DNA of 64,000 nucleotides from Streptomyces sp. BHT-5-2 (GTDB lineage: Bacteria > Actinomycetota > Actinomycetes > Streptomycetales > Streptomycetaceae): the NCBI RefSeq assembly GCF_019774615.1, contig NZ_CP081496.1, positions 1,550,001-1,614,000 of the forward strand. The letters run 5' to 3'. The position numbers and the translations under genes were made by a program. Under the pieces are notes generated by a model, which had not been told where the DNA came from, made no database searches, and saw only the letters and a list, made by a program, of their open reading frames with translations. This document shows positions 10,211-19,072 of the stretch, one piece after another (position 1 is the stretch's first letter; each line of letters opens with the position of its first letter).

Positions 10211-10390
10211 TCAGACCAGCCCGAGGCGGAAGACGTCGCCGACGAGGGGAAGAGGAGGGAGGGGCGGGGGGATCTGGGCGGCATGACCGTCGGAGGAGTC
10301 CGCTCGGGCGGGGGCGGTGGGCGCGATGAATCCAAGGGTGAGCAGCGCACTGGCGGCTGCGATGGTCGCGATATGGCGCAGACGTGTCAC
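10211..10390 (-). CDS. Small secreted peptide
   Basis: 59 aa. N-terminus VTRLRH, a hydrophobic core (IATIAAASALLTLGFIAP) and an Ala-x-Ala type cleavage region near TAPARAD around residue 32, leaving a mature peptide of about 27 residues with a poly-Pro stretch (IPPPLPPLPL). The GTG start at 10390 has a good ribosome site (AAGGAGAGG) seven bases upstream, which supports a real gene over the longer open frame. Function unknown; no Cys, so not a rodlin or chaplin. Confidence 0.6.
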   Translation of the reverse strand: MTRLRHIATIAAASALLTLGFIAPTAPARADSSDGHAAQIPPPLPPLPLVGDVFRLGLV

Positions 10391-10791
10391 GTGGGTACCT
10401 CTCCTTGGCGGAACTTGTCGCCAATTGGCTTCGCTGGGCCGCTGGGGCACTGGCGGCCATGAATGGAGAGCGTTCCCGACTTGTCGGATCATCTAATCGG
10501 TCGACAGGTGTGGTCACCCTTATGCCTCAGGCCGTCAGCGGCCTTCTCCTCCCCGGCCCCGAGGCGACCGCCACGGATCAGCGCACCTGCTCCCACAGAT
10601 CGCGGAGGTGGTGAACCGGCTCACGCCGTCATGGATGTTGAGGTGGTCCGAGCCTGACGCAGGGGCAAGGCCAAGCCGCGACGGCGCCGGCACCGCCGGA
10701 GCCCGGGAACGCGCGGTGGGCGCGCCTCCGGGCTCCGGGGGCCGGGCTGCCGGGCGGTGAGTCCGCCCCTGCTTAGGCCGGCCGGTCTCCC
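10391..10791. other. 400-base gap with a terminator hairpin
   Basis: No gene supported. The left part, 10391-10530, is relatively AT-rich and should hold the promoter of the small secreted peptide. The right part contains the hairpin listed at 10698-10736. Confidence 0.5.
10698..10736. terminator. Hairpin downstream of the membrane protein gene
   Basis: 9-bp stem GGAGCCCGG with CCGGGCTCC (10728-10736), loop rich in GC with an internal GCGCG/CGCGC pairing. It lies 56 bases beyond the stop of the minus-strand gene. Confidence 0.55.
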
Positions 10792-11658
10792 CTACTCCGG
10801 CCGGTCCTCCGAGCCGCCGTAGTCCGGGCTGGAGTAGCGCGGACGGTAGTGGGAGGTGCCGGCGTCGGGGCTGGAGAACCGTGGGCGGGTGTAGCCGAGC
10901 GTGGGGGTGCGGCGCTCGGGCGCCGACACGGGACGGGGGACGTACCGCACCGGATCGTCCGCGGGGTCGGCCGACGGATCGGCCAGGGCCTCCCGTAGGA
11001 AGGGCAGCAGCCCGCGGTCCAGGAGCGCCTGCCGCCAGGCTTCGCGGGCGGTGTCCAGCGCGGCGGCCCGCTCCTCGGCCGCGGTGTCCCGGGAGACGCC
11101 GTTGCGCAGCGCGGTGACGACCACGCAGCCCATCCCGACCAGCGCACCCGCGGCGGCCAGTGCGGCGAAGACCCAACCGACGCTGATCAGCGGCCGGGAG
11201 ACGGCCGGATCCGGGTCGACGGCGCGCAGCACATAGCCGATGACGAGGAAGAGGATGGCCGCGATCCCGGCGAGCACCGGGATCAGGACGGTGGCCATCG
11301 CGGCAAGCCCGAAGCCGGCCGCTCCGGCGTCCGGGTCGACGTCCGCGGTGGCCGGTCCGAACCGCTCGTCAGAGGTCTGGTCCGCTGACGGACCGCCCCC
11401 GCCGGTGCCCGTCCCGGTGGGCGCCGGGGCGCGCAGCGCGGAGCGCAGCTGTATGTAGCGCTGGTATTCGGCCGCCGCGCAGGCGGCGATCGCGCTGGTC
11501 GCACTGAGCGCCATGGAGCGCAACTGCTCGGTGTTGAGCCGGTTTTCGGTGCCGGCGGTGCGGTCGTCCGGGTCGTGGGCGGCGGTACGCAGCGCCTCAT
11601 CGAGGATGCGCGCGAAGTCCGCGCGGTCCTCGTTCAGCAGGTGCGGAGCGCTGTTCAT
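10792..11658 (-). CDS. Two-helix membrane protein of unknown function
   Basis: 288 aa. A soluble N-terminal part (1-110) with a Gly/Pro/Thr-rich linker, two hydrophobic segments (about 115-142 and 160-185), then a charged region and a Pro/Tyr/Ser-rich tail in which RPRFSSPD and RPRYSSPD repeat. Start ATG 11658 is the only good candidate. I do not recognise a family; the repeat tail could be exposed outside the cell or be a phosphorylation substrate, but neither is shown by the sequence. Confidence 0.75.
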   Translation of the reverse strand: MNSAPHLLNEDRADFARILDEALRTAAHDPDDRTAGTENRLNTEQLRSMALSATSAIAACAAAEYQRYIQLRSALRAPAPTGTGTGGGGPSADQTSDERFGPATADVDPDAGAAGFGLAAMATVLIPVLAGIAAILFLVIGYVLRAVDPDPAVSRPLISVGWVFAALAAAGALVGMGCVVVTALRNGVSRDTAAEERAAALDTAREAWRQALLDRGLLPFLREALADPSADPADDPVRYVPRPVSAPERRTPTLGYTRPRFSSPDAGTSHYRPRYSSPDYGGSEDRPE

Positions 11659-11867
11659 GTGGATCCCCCGATGCTCCGTAGGGCCGTACGGGCCGGCCAG
11701 AGCCGGGCGCCGGGCGGAAACGGAGGAGAGCCTGCTACGGATAGACCGATGGTAGAGCGCCTCCGGCGCGGGGTGACAGAGAGTTTGCGGAATTTGCGAG
11801 ATGCCGCGACCGGATTCCGTCCTGTCAGATCACCCGACCGGGCGGATCCCGTACGTCCGCCGAAGTG

Positions 11868-12956
11868 TCACCCCACCAGGGGGAGTTGGCAGACCAGCAG
11901 CTTTCCGGCCATCGTGATACCGCCGTCCATCGCGATCGCCAGACCGTCCGCGTAGACGTGCGGGCCGTCCACCGCGATCCCCTCGCCCTCGCCGTCCTCC
12001 GCGCCGACCTCGCCCAGCAGGTACGGGATCGGGCTGTGGCCGTGCACGACGCGGTGGCCGCCGTAGGCGTCGAGCAGCTCGCGGACCGCCTGGCCGCCGG
12101 CGGACTCGTCGCGGAAGGCGAACCGCTTGGTGAACTTCCGGAAGAGATCCCAGACTTCGTCGGCGTCGCTGCGGGTCAGCACCTCGTGGACGGTGTCGTT
12201 GACCGCCTCGATCGAGTCGCCGTACTCGAGGTAGGCGGTGGTGTCGGAGTGCACGAGCAGATGCCCGTCCTCCTCCATCACGGCGTCCAGGCGCGCCATC
12301 CACTGGAGGTGGTGGTCCTCCAGCCGGTCCATGTCGGTCTTCTGGCCGCCGTTGAGGAGCCAGGCCGCCTGGAAGGAGGCGGTGCCCGCGCCGGACTGTA
12401 CGGGGGTGTCGCCGAACCGCTTGGCACCCAGGAGCAGCAGCTCGTGGTTGCCCATCAGGGCCTTGCAGTAGCCGCCGGCCGCCGCGGCCTCGGCGGAGAG
12501 CTGCATGACCAGGTCGATGACGCCGATGCCGTCCGGCCCGCGGTCGGTGAAGTCGCCGAGGAACCAGAGCCGGGCGTTGCCCGCCGCCCAGGTGCCGTCG
12601 GCGTCGATCAGCCCCTCGGCCTCCAGCGCGGCGCGCAGTTCGTCGTAGTAGCCGTGTACGTCGCCGACGACGTACAACGGGCCCAGACCGTCGGGGGCGG
12701 GGCCCGGATCCTGGGCCGGCACCACGGACGGGTGGTCGATGAGGGTGTCCGTACGGCCGATGACCGGCAGGTCACGGGCGGTCGGCGTGTACTCCTCCGG
12801 CAGCTGCACCGGGGGTGCGGCCGGGGGCGCGACCGGCGCGTCGAGCGGCTGCCCGGCGGCCGGCGGGCCGGCGGGCGTTCCGGGCGGCGGAACGGACGCC
12901 GGAGGTTGTGTCGCCATGGTCCACACCATGGGTCCCTGACTGGCCCCCTGAGTCAT
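11868..12956 (-). CDS. PPP-type metallophosphoesterase
   Basis: 362 aa. The calcineurin-like metallophosphoesterase motifs occur in order: GDVHG, GDFTDRG, GNHE, then HSD and VVHGHSP, supplying the two-metal centre. The spacing resembles protein serine/threonine phosphatases and diadenosine tetraphosphatases. The first 90 residues are Pro/Ala-rich and disordered. ATG 12956 is preferred over an in-frame start at 13082 because GGAGGGG lies just upstream. Substrate unknown; monocistronic. In 11659-11867 I see no gene. Confidence 0.88.
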   Translation of the reverse strand: MTQGASQGPMVWTMATQPPASVPPPGTPAGPPAAGQPLDAPVAPPAAPPVQLPEEYTPTARDLPVIGRTDTLIDHPSVVPAQDPGPAPDGLGPLYVVGDVHGYYDELRAALEAEGLIDADGTWAAGNARLWFLGDFTDRGPDGIGVIDLVMQLSAEAAAAGGYCKALMGNHELLLLGAKRFGDTPVQSGAGTASFQAAWLLNGGQKTDMDRLEDHHLQWMARLDAVMEEDGHLLVHSDTTAYLEYGDSIEAVNDTVHEVLTRSDADEVWDLFRKFTKRFAFRDESAGGQAVRELLDAYGGHRVVHGHSPIPYLLGEVGAEDGEGEGIAVDGPHVYADGLAIAMDGGITMAGKLLVCQLPLVG

Positions 12957-13198
12957 CGACCCCTCCACCGTTGCGCCGCCGTGCACCTCTCGGACCTTTG
13001 CCTGGTCGACGGCGGTCCGCGGTGTCGTGCGCCCATCATAGGAACGCCGCTCTCGGGTTGTGACGCACCCGGGGGTGATCAATCCTGCGAAGCTCGGCGT
13101 TCACGATGGATTCCTCCCGGGATCGCCCTGTTTTTTCCGCGGTGGAGCGGGCATCCGGAGCGTTCCGGTACGCCCGGCCCACCGCATCGGCGGCCCGG

Positions 13199-14299
13199 TC
13201 AGTCGCCGGCCGGGCCACGCGGCGGGCTGACCGTCGTCCGCGGGGAGCGGCGCTGGGAGGAGGTGCGCACGATCAGGTCGGTCGGTATCACCTGCTCGAC
13301 GGGGCAGCTGCCGTCGAGTCCCTCGATCGCGTCGATCAGGATCTGCACGACGGCGGTGCCGATCCGCCGGGGCTTCAGCGAGAGCGTGGTGATCGGCGGA
13401 TCGGTGGTGGCGTAGACGGTGGACTCGCTGCAGCAGACCAGCAGCAGGTCGTCCGGCACTCGTAGGCCGTAGCGCCGGGCCGCGGCGAGCAGGTCGGTGC
13501 CGTTGGGGTCGAAGAGGCCGTAGACCGCGTCGGGCCGGTCCGGGCGGGCCAGCAGCCGGTCCGCGGCCACCGCGCCGGCGCGCGGGTCGTAGGCGGGGTA
13601 GGACTCGTAGACCGGCGTCTGGCCCACCCGCTCGCACCAGTTGAGGTATGCGGTGGTCGACAGCCGGGTGTAGGTGTCGGTGGTGGTGCCGGTGAGCAGT
13701 CCGATGCGGCGGGCGCCTGCCTCGGCGAGGTGGTCGAGCAGGCCGAGGACCGCCGCCTCGTGGTCGTTGTCGACCCAGCCGGTGACGGGCAGGGAGCCGC
13801 CGGGGCGGCCGTCGGAGACGACGGGGATGCCGTGCCGGACGAGCTCGGTGACGACGGGGTCGCCGTCGGCCGGATCGATGACGACGGTGCCGTCGAGGGC
13901 GACGTTGGACCAGACGTCGTGGCGGGAGGTCGCGGGCAGGATGACCAGCGCGTATCCGCGGGCGAGCGCGGCGGAGGTGGCGGCTCTGGCCATCTCGGCG
14001 AAGTACGCGAACTCGGTGAAGGTGAAAGGTTCATCCCCGTAGGTGGTCACGGTCAGGCCGATGAGGCCGGACTTGCCGGTACGGAGTGTGCGGGCGGCGG
14101 CGGACGGGCGGTAGCCCAGCCGATCGGCCACCTCGCGGACGTGGCTACGGGTGGCATCCGGAAGCCGGCCCTTGCCGTTGAGCGCGTCGGAGACGGTCGT
14201 GATCGATACACCGGCTGCGGCGGCCACGTCCCGGATACCCGCGCGTCCCAGTCGGCGACCGGTCGACCGGCCCACCTGGTGCTTCCCTGCTGCTGTCAT
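13199..14299 (-). CDS. LacI family transcriptional regulator
   Basis: 366 aa. The LacI HTH (residues about 20-45, IRDVAAAAGVSITTVSDAL) and hinge are followed by a periplasmic-binding-protein-like sugar domain to about 350. The start ATG 14299 is chosen; a longer frame upstream lacks similarity. The regulator is alone, so its sugar operon is elsewhere or it represses itself. The C-terminal Arg/Pro tail is not part of the fold. Confidence 0.87.
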   Translation of the reverse strand: MTAAGKHQVGRSTGRRLGRAGIRDVAAAAGVSITTVSDALNGKGRLPDATRSHVREVADRLGYRPSAAARTLRTGKSGLIGLTVTTYGDEPFTFTEFAYFAEMARAATSAALARGYALVILPATSRHDVWSNVALDGTVVIDPADGDPVVTELVRHGIPVVSDGRPGGSLPVTGWVDNDHEAAVLGLLDHLAEAGARRIGLLTGTTTDTYTRLSTTAYLNWCERVGQTPVYESYPAYDPRAGAVAADRLLARPDRPDAVYGLFDPNGTDLLAAARRYGLRVPDDLLLVCCSESTVYATTDPPITTLSLKPRRIGTAVVQILIDAIEGLDGSCPVEQVIPTDLIVRTSSQRRSPRTTVSPPRGPAGD

Positions 14300-14694
14300 G
14301 GCGAGCCGATAGTAGGGCTCGGTACGGCCATTCGCGGGGGAGCGACGACGGGCGCAAGAAGGCACGTTTCTGCATGGTAATAGGCCCTCAATTGCCTTGA
14401 AATGTAAGGGACTTGATGTCTTTATTGATCGTTCTTCGGGAGGGAGCAGTGGCGCGCCCGGCGATCCGTCCAGGTCTCGAAGAGGTCTCAAGTCACCTTG
14501 ATGAGGGATGCGCGCCACGGAGCGAGCCACCGGCGCATGGTGCGTCGGGCAGCGCGCCCCCGGGCTGCGCGCCCGGCGCCCGCGACGGCGGATGCCGCGC
14601 GAAGGCCGTCCTCTCAGGGCCTGCCACTGGGCGGGGCAATCCTCATAAGGTGTGCAGTATTGGAGTCGAGAGGGATGGTTGAGGAGGACCTGCG
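14300..14694. other. Gap between the divergent LacI gene and hisC2
   Basis: 395 bases without a supported gene. 14370-14440 is AT-rich for this genome (TGCATGGTAATAGG, ATGTCTTTATTGATCG) and probably holds the LacI promoter. The hisC2 ribosome site GAGGAGGACC is at 14680-14689. The short open frames here have no recognisable features. Confidence 0.5.
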
Positions 14695-15774
14695 GTGAGC
14701 GAGAAGACCCCGAGGCTGCGTGCTGCGCTGGACGGCATCCCCACCTACAAGCCGGGGCGGCCGGCGGCGGCCGACGGCCCGGTCGCCTACAAGCTGTCCT
14801 CCAACGAGAACCCCTACCCGCCGCTGCCGGGCGTCCTGGAAAGCGCGGTGGCGGCTGCCGGATCGTTCAACCGCTATCCCGACATGGCGTGTACGGGTCT
14901 GATGGCGGAGCTGGCCGACCGGTTCTCGGTGCCGGTCACGCACCTGGCGACCGGCACCGGGTCGGTCGGAGTGGCCCAGCAGCTGGTCCAGTCGACGGCC
15001 GGGCCCGGCGACGAAGTGATCTACGCCTGGCGGTCGTTCGAGGCGTACCCGATCGTCACCCAGGTCTCCGGGGCGACGCCCGTGCAGGTGCCGCTCACCT
15101 CCGGTGAGGTGCACGATCTTGAGGCGATGCTGGCGGCGATCACCGACCGGACCCGGCTGATCTTCGTCTGCAACCCCAACAACCCCACCGGCACCGTGGT
15201 GCGCCGTGCGGAGCTGGAGTCCTTCCTGGACCGGGTGCCGGACGACGTGCTGGTGGTGCTGGACGAGGCGTACCGCGAGTTCATCCGTGACGCGGACGTG
15301 CCGGACGGGATCGAGCTCTACCGCGACCGCCCCAACGTGTGCGTGCTGCGCACCTTCTCCAAGGCGTACGGCCTGGCGGGCCTGCGGGTCGGCTTCGCGG
15401 TGGCGCATCCGGAGGTGGCCGCCGCGCTGCGCAAGACGGCGGTGCCGTTCGGCGTGAGCCAGCTCGCGCAGGAGGCCGCGGTGGCGTCGCTGCGCAGCGA
15501 GTCGGCGCTGCTGGAGCGGGTCGACGCGCTGGTCGCCGAGCGGACGCGGGTGTACGACGCGCTGGTGGCGCAGGGCTGGACCGTTCCGGCGTCGGAGGCG
15601 AACTTCGTCTGGCTGCGGCTGGGGGACCGGACCACCGACTTCGCCGCGGCGTGCGAGCGGGCCGGGGTGGTCGTGCGGCCGTTCGCGGGCGAGGGGGTGC
15701 GGGTGACGATCGGGGAGAAGCCGGCGATGGACCTGTTCCTGCAGGCAGCGGAGGAGTTCCGCAAGGCGCTGTAG
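14695..15774 (+). CDS. hisC2: Histidinol-phosphate aminotransferase (or aromatic aminotransferase)
   Basis: 359 aa class I/II PLP aminotransferase. Motifs: SSNENPYPP (35-43), NPNNPTG (160-166), DEAYREF (190-196), and PLP lysine K223 in [11 protein letters not shown]. It is the second HisC-type enzyme of Streptomyces (hisC2), not in a his operon; such paralogs may act on phenylalanine/tyrosine rather than histidinol phosphate, which fits the pheA gene further along. GTG start with GAGGAGGACC five bases upstream. Confidence 0.9.
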   Translation: MSEKTPRLRAALDGIPTYKPGRPAAADGPVAYKLSSNENPYPPLPGVLESAVAAAGSFNRYPDMACTGLMAELADRFSVPVTHLATGTGSVGVAQQLVQSTAGPGDEVIYAWRSFEAYPIVTQVSGATPVQVPLTSGEVHDLEAMLAAITDRTRLIFVCNPNNPTGTVVRRAELESFLDRVPDDVLVVLDEAYREFIRDADVPDGIELYRDRPNVCVLRTFSKAYGLAGLRVGFAVAHPEVAAALRKTAVPFGVSQLAQEAAVASLRSESALLERVDALVAERTRVYDALVAQGWTVPASEANFVWLRLGDRTTDFAAACERAGVVVRPFAGEGVRVTIGEKPAMDLFLQAAEEFRKAL

Positions 15775-15823
15775 CCGGTTTCCGGTCCGCCGGGGCGTGG
15801 TGCCCCGTGCGGTGGTGTGCACT

Positions 15824-15855
15824 GAGGCCGCGGGTCCGGACGGATCCGCGGCCTC
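15824..15855. terminator. Bidirectional terminator between convergent genes
   Basis: Perfect 10-bp stem GAGGCCGCGG with CCGCGGCCTC and a 12-nt loop between the stops of hisC2 and the cyclophilin-like gene; it can serve both. Confidence 0.75.
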
Positions 15856-15869
15856 CGCCGTTCGCGGCC

Positions 15870-16238
15870 TCAGGCCGGCCGCACGTGGACGGCGTCGCCG
15901 GCGCGGACGGTGGCCAGGGCCCGCGGGTCGCCGTCGATGCGGCCCAGGACGTTGCAGGGCGAGGCGAGTCGGGCCTCGTCGCCGTGGGATATCGGGGTCG
16001 GGCCGTAGGGGAGGGCGAGCGCGTTGCCCTCGGTCCAGAAGGCGACCGTGCCCGGTTCGACGACCTGGCGGGCGTCGGGCTCCAGGGCCGGGGTGAGCCC
16101 GGTGTCGAAGTAGACCTCCTCGCCCCAGGTATGGGCGGTGGCCTGGAGCGGCAGGGCGGCGAGGAGCGCGGTGGCGGTCGGGGTGTCGTCCAGTGTGGCG
16201 GTGACGTTCCCGGCGGGCCAGGAGATGCGGATCTTCAT
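15870..16238 (-). CDS. Cyclophilin-like fold protein (TM1367/PF04126 type)
   Basis: 122 aa. The beginning MKIRISWPAGNVTATLDDTP and the later segments TWGEEVYFDTG, VEPGTVAFWTEGNALALPYGPTPIS match the small cyclophilin-like (TM1367) family. Members have the cyclophilin fold but usually lack prolyl isomerase residues; function unknown. The start at ATG 16238 gives the typical N-terminus. Divergent from cydA. Confidence 0.75.
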   Translation of the reverse strand: MKIRISWPAGNVTATLDDTPTATALLAALPLQATAHTWGEEVYFDTGLTPALEPDARQVVEPGTVAFWTEGNALALPYGPTPISHGDEARLASPCNVLGRIDGDPRALATVRAGDAVHVRPA

Positions 16239-16388
16239 GGCGCCGAATTCAACAATATGTTGAAGCCGCTGGGAAGGGTGCGCGCATAACCACGGCATAA
16301 AGGGTGCATGGGTCACGGATTCCAGCGTGACGGCAGTCACGTACCCCCCTTCCCTTGGGGTGTGAGGCATGGGAGATAATGCTTGTGA

Positions 16389-16406
16389 ATGTGAACGCGT
16401 TCACAA
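16389..16406. promoter_or_regulatory. Rex operator upstream of cydA
   Basis: 16-bp perfect palindrome TGTGAACGCGTTCACA (16390-16405) flanked by A on each side, matching the Rex (NAD+/NADH sensor) consensus TTGTGAANNNNTTCACAA at all but one position. S. coelicolor Rex represses cydABCD from such a site upstream of cydA. It is 90 bases upstream of the cydA start, right after a possible -10 (TAATGCT). Confidence 0.92.
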
Positions 16407-16496
16407 GCTCGCGTCCTGGTATGTGCCGCTTTATGTGCCACAAAAGGGACATGCGGCTCCGTGGACGGCGACGCAAGGACGTAAGGAGGCCGCGAC

Positions 16497-18005
16497 GTGG
16501 AGCTGGCGTTGGCGCCGGAGACTATGGCGCGATGGCAATTCGGCATCACGACCGTCTACCACTTCCTGTTCGTTCCCTTGACGATCTCTCTCGCCGCTTT
16601 GGTGGCCGGACTCGAGACCGCATGGGTGCGAACGGGTAAGCAGAGGTATCTCAAGGCCACCAAGTTCTGGGGCAAACTGTTCCTGATCAATATCGCGATG
16701 GGTGTCGTCACCGGCATCGTCCAGGAATTCCAGTTCGGTATGAACTGGTCGGACTACTCGCGGTTCGTCGGGGACGTCTTCGGTGCGCCGCTCGCCTTCG
16801 AGGCCCTGATCGCGTTCTTCTTCGAGTCGACCTTCATCGGACTGTGGATCTTCGGCTGGGACAAGCTGCCGAAGAAGCTCCACTGCTTCTGCATGTGGAT
16901 GGTCTCGATCGGCACCGTGCTCTCCGCGTACTTCATCCTCGCGGCCAACTCCTGGATGCAGCACCCGGTCGGCTACAAGATCAACCACGCCACAGGGCGG
17001 GCCGAACTGACCGACTTCTGGAAGGTGCTGACCCAGGACACCACCCTGGTCGTCGTTTTCCACACCCTGACCGCGGCCTTCCTGACCGGTGCCGCGTTCA
17101 TGGTCGGCGTCTCCGCGTACCACCTGATGCGCAAGAAGCACATCAAGGTCATGCGGACGTCGCTGCGGCTCGGACTGGTCACGCTGGTGGTCGCGGGGCT
17201 GCTCACCGCGGTCAGCGGTGACTCGCTCGGCAAGGTGATGTTCAAGCAGCAGCCGATGAAGATGGCCTCGGCCGAGGCGCTGTGGGACAAGGCCGCGCCG
17301 GCGCCGTTCTCGGTCTTCTCGTACGGCGATGTCGCCAAGGGGCACAACAAGGTCGCCATCGAGATACCGGGTCTGCTCTCCTTCCTCGCGCACAACGACT
17401 TCTCCTCGCCGGTCCCCGGCATCAACGACGTCAACAAGTCCGAGCAGCAGAAGTTCGGGCCCGGTGACTACCGGCCGAACATCCCGGTCACCTACTGGGG
17501 CTTCCGCTGGATGATCGGCTTCGGGATGACGTCCTTCGCCATCGGTCTGGCCGGACTGTGGCTCACCCGCAAGAAGTTCTGGCTGGCGCCCCGGCTGCGG
17601 ACCGGTGACGACGAGGCGCCGCATCTCGCGCTCACCAAGAACAGGACGCTGGGCGACCGCCTGACCAAGTGGTACTGGCGGCTGGCCTTCGTCACCCTCG
17701 GCTTCCCGCTGATCGCCAACTCGTGGGGCTGGATCTTCACCGAGATGGGCCGCCAGCCCTGGGTCGTCTACGGCGTGCTGCGCACCCGGGACGCGGTCTC
17801 GCCGGGGGTCTCCCAGGGCGAGGTGATCACGTCGCTGGTCGTCTTCACCACGCTCTACGCGATCCTCGCCGTGGTCGAGGTGAGGCTGCTGGCCAAGTAC
17901 ATCAAGGCCGGACCCCAGGAACTCTCCGACTCCGACCTCAATCCGCCCACCAAGATCGGTGGCGACTCCACCGACGCCGACCGGCCGATGGCCTTCTCGT
18001 ACTAG
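16497..18005 (+). CDS. cydA: Cytochrome bd ubiquinol oxidase subunit I
   Basis: 502 aa integral membrane protein. Subunit I carries hemes b558, b595 and d and the quinol site; it reduces O2 with high affinity without pumping protons. Seen: heme ligand His22 in TTVYHFLF, VVVFHTLT with the b558 His, and the GRQPW signature (EMGRQPWVVYGVL). GTG 16497 with AAGGAGG eight bases upstream. First gene of the cydA-cydB-cydDC operon, controlled by Rex. Confidence 0.97.
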   Translation: MELALAPETMARWQFGITTVYHFLFVPLTISLAALVAGLETAWVRTGKQRYLKATKFWGKLFLINIAMGVVTGIVQEFQFGMNWSDYSRFVGDVFGAPLAFEALIAFFFESTFIGLWIFGWDKLPKKLHCFCMWMVSIGTVLSAYFILAANSWMQHPVGYKINHATGRAELTDFWKVLTQDTTLVVVFHTLTAAFLTGAAFMVGVSAYHLMRKKHIKVMRTSLRLGLVTLVVAGLLTAVSGDSLGKVMFKQQPMKMASAEALWDKAAPAPFSVFSYGDVAKGHNKVAIEIPGLLSFLAHNDFSSPVPGINDVNKSEQQKFGPGDYRPNIPVTYWGFRWMIGFGMTSFAIGLAGLWLTRKKFWLAPRLRTGDDEAPHLALTKNRTLGDRLTKWYWRLAFVTLGFPLIANSWGWIFTEMGRQPWVVYGVLRTRDAVSPGVSQGEVITSLVVFTTLYAILAVVEVRLLAKYIKAGPQELSDSDLNPPTKIGGDSTDADRPMAFSY

Positions 18006-18014
18006 GAGGCGACC

Positions 18015-19016
<1,002 letters not shown>

Positions 19017-19058
19017 CCGAGACCCGTCCCGCCAGGGCGGGGCTCGGGAGAACGGAAG

Positions 19059-19072
19059 GTTTCACGTGAAAC
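19059..19072. promoter_or_regulatory. parS: parS site overlapping the cydDC start codon
   Basis: Perfect GTTTCACGTGAAAC. The right half contains the GTG start codon (19066-19068) and AAA of cydDC, so ParB would cover the start codon and the spacer after its ribosome-binding GGAAGG (19054-19059). Confidence 0.9.

Noticed and set aside
14413..14682. An 89-codon frame upstream of hisC2
   Set aside because: No ribosome site at its start, no domain, and poor hydrophobic or catalytic pattern; it runs up to the hisC2 ribosome site.
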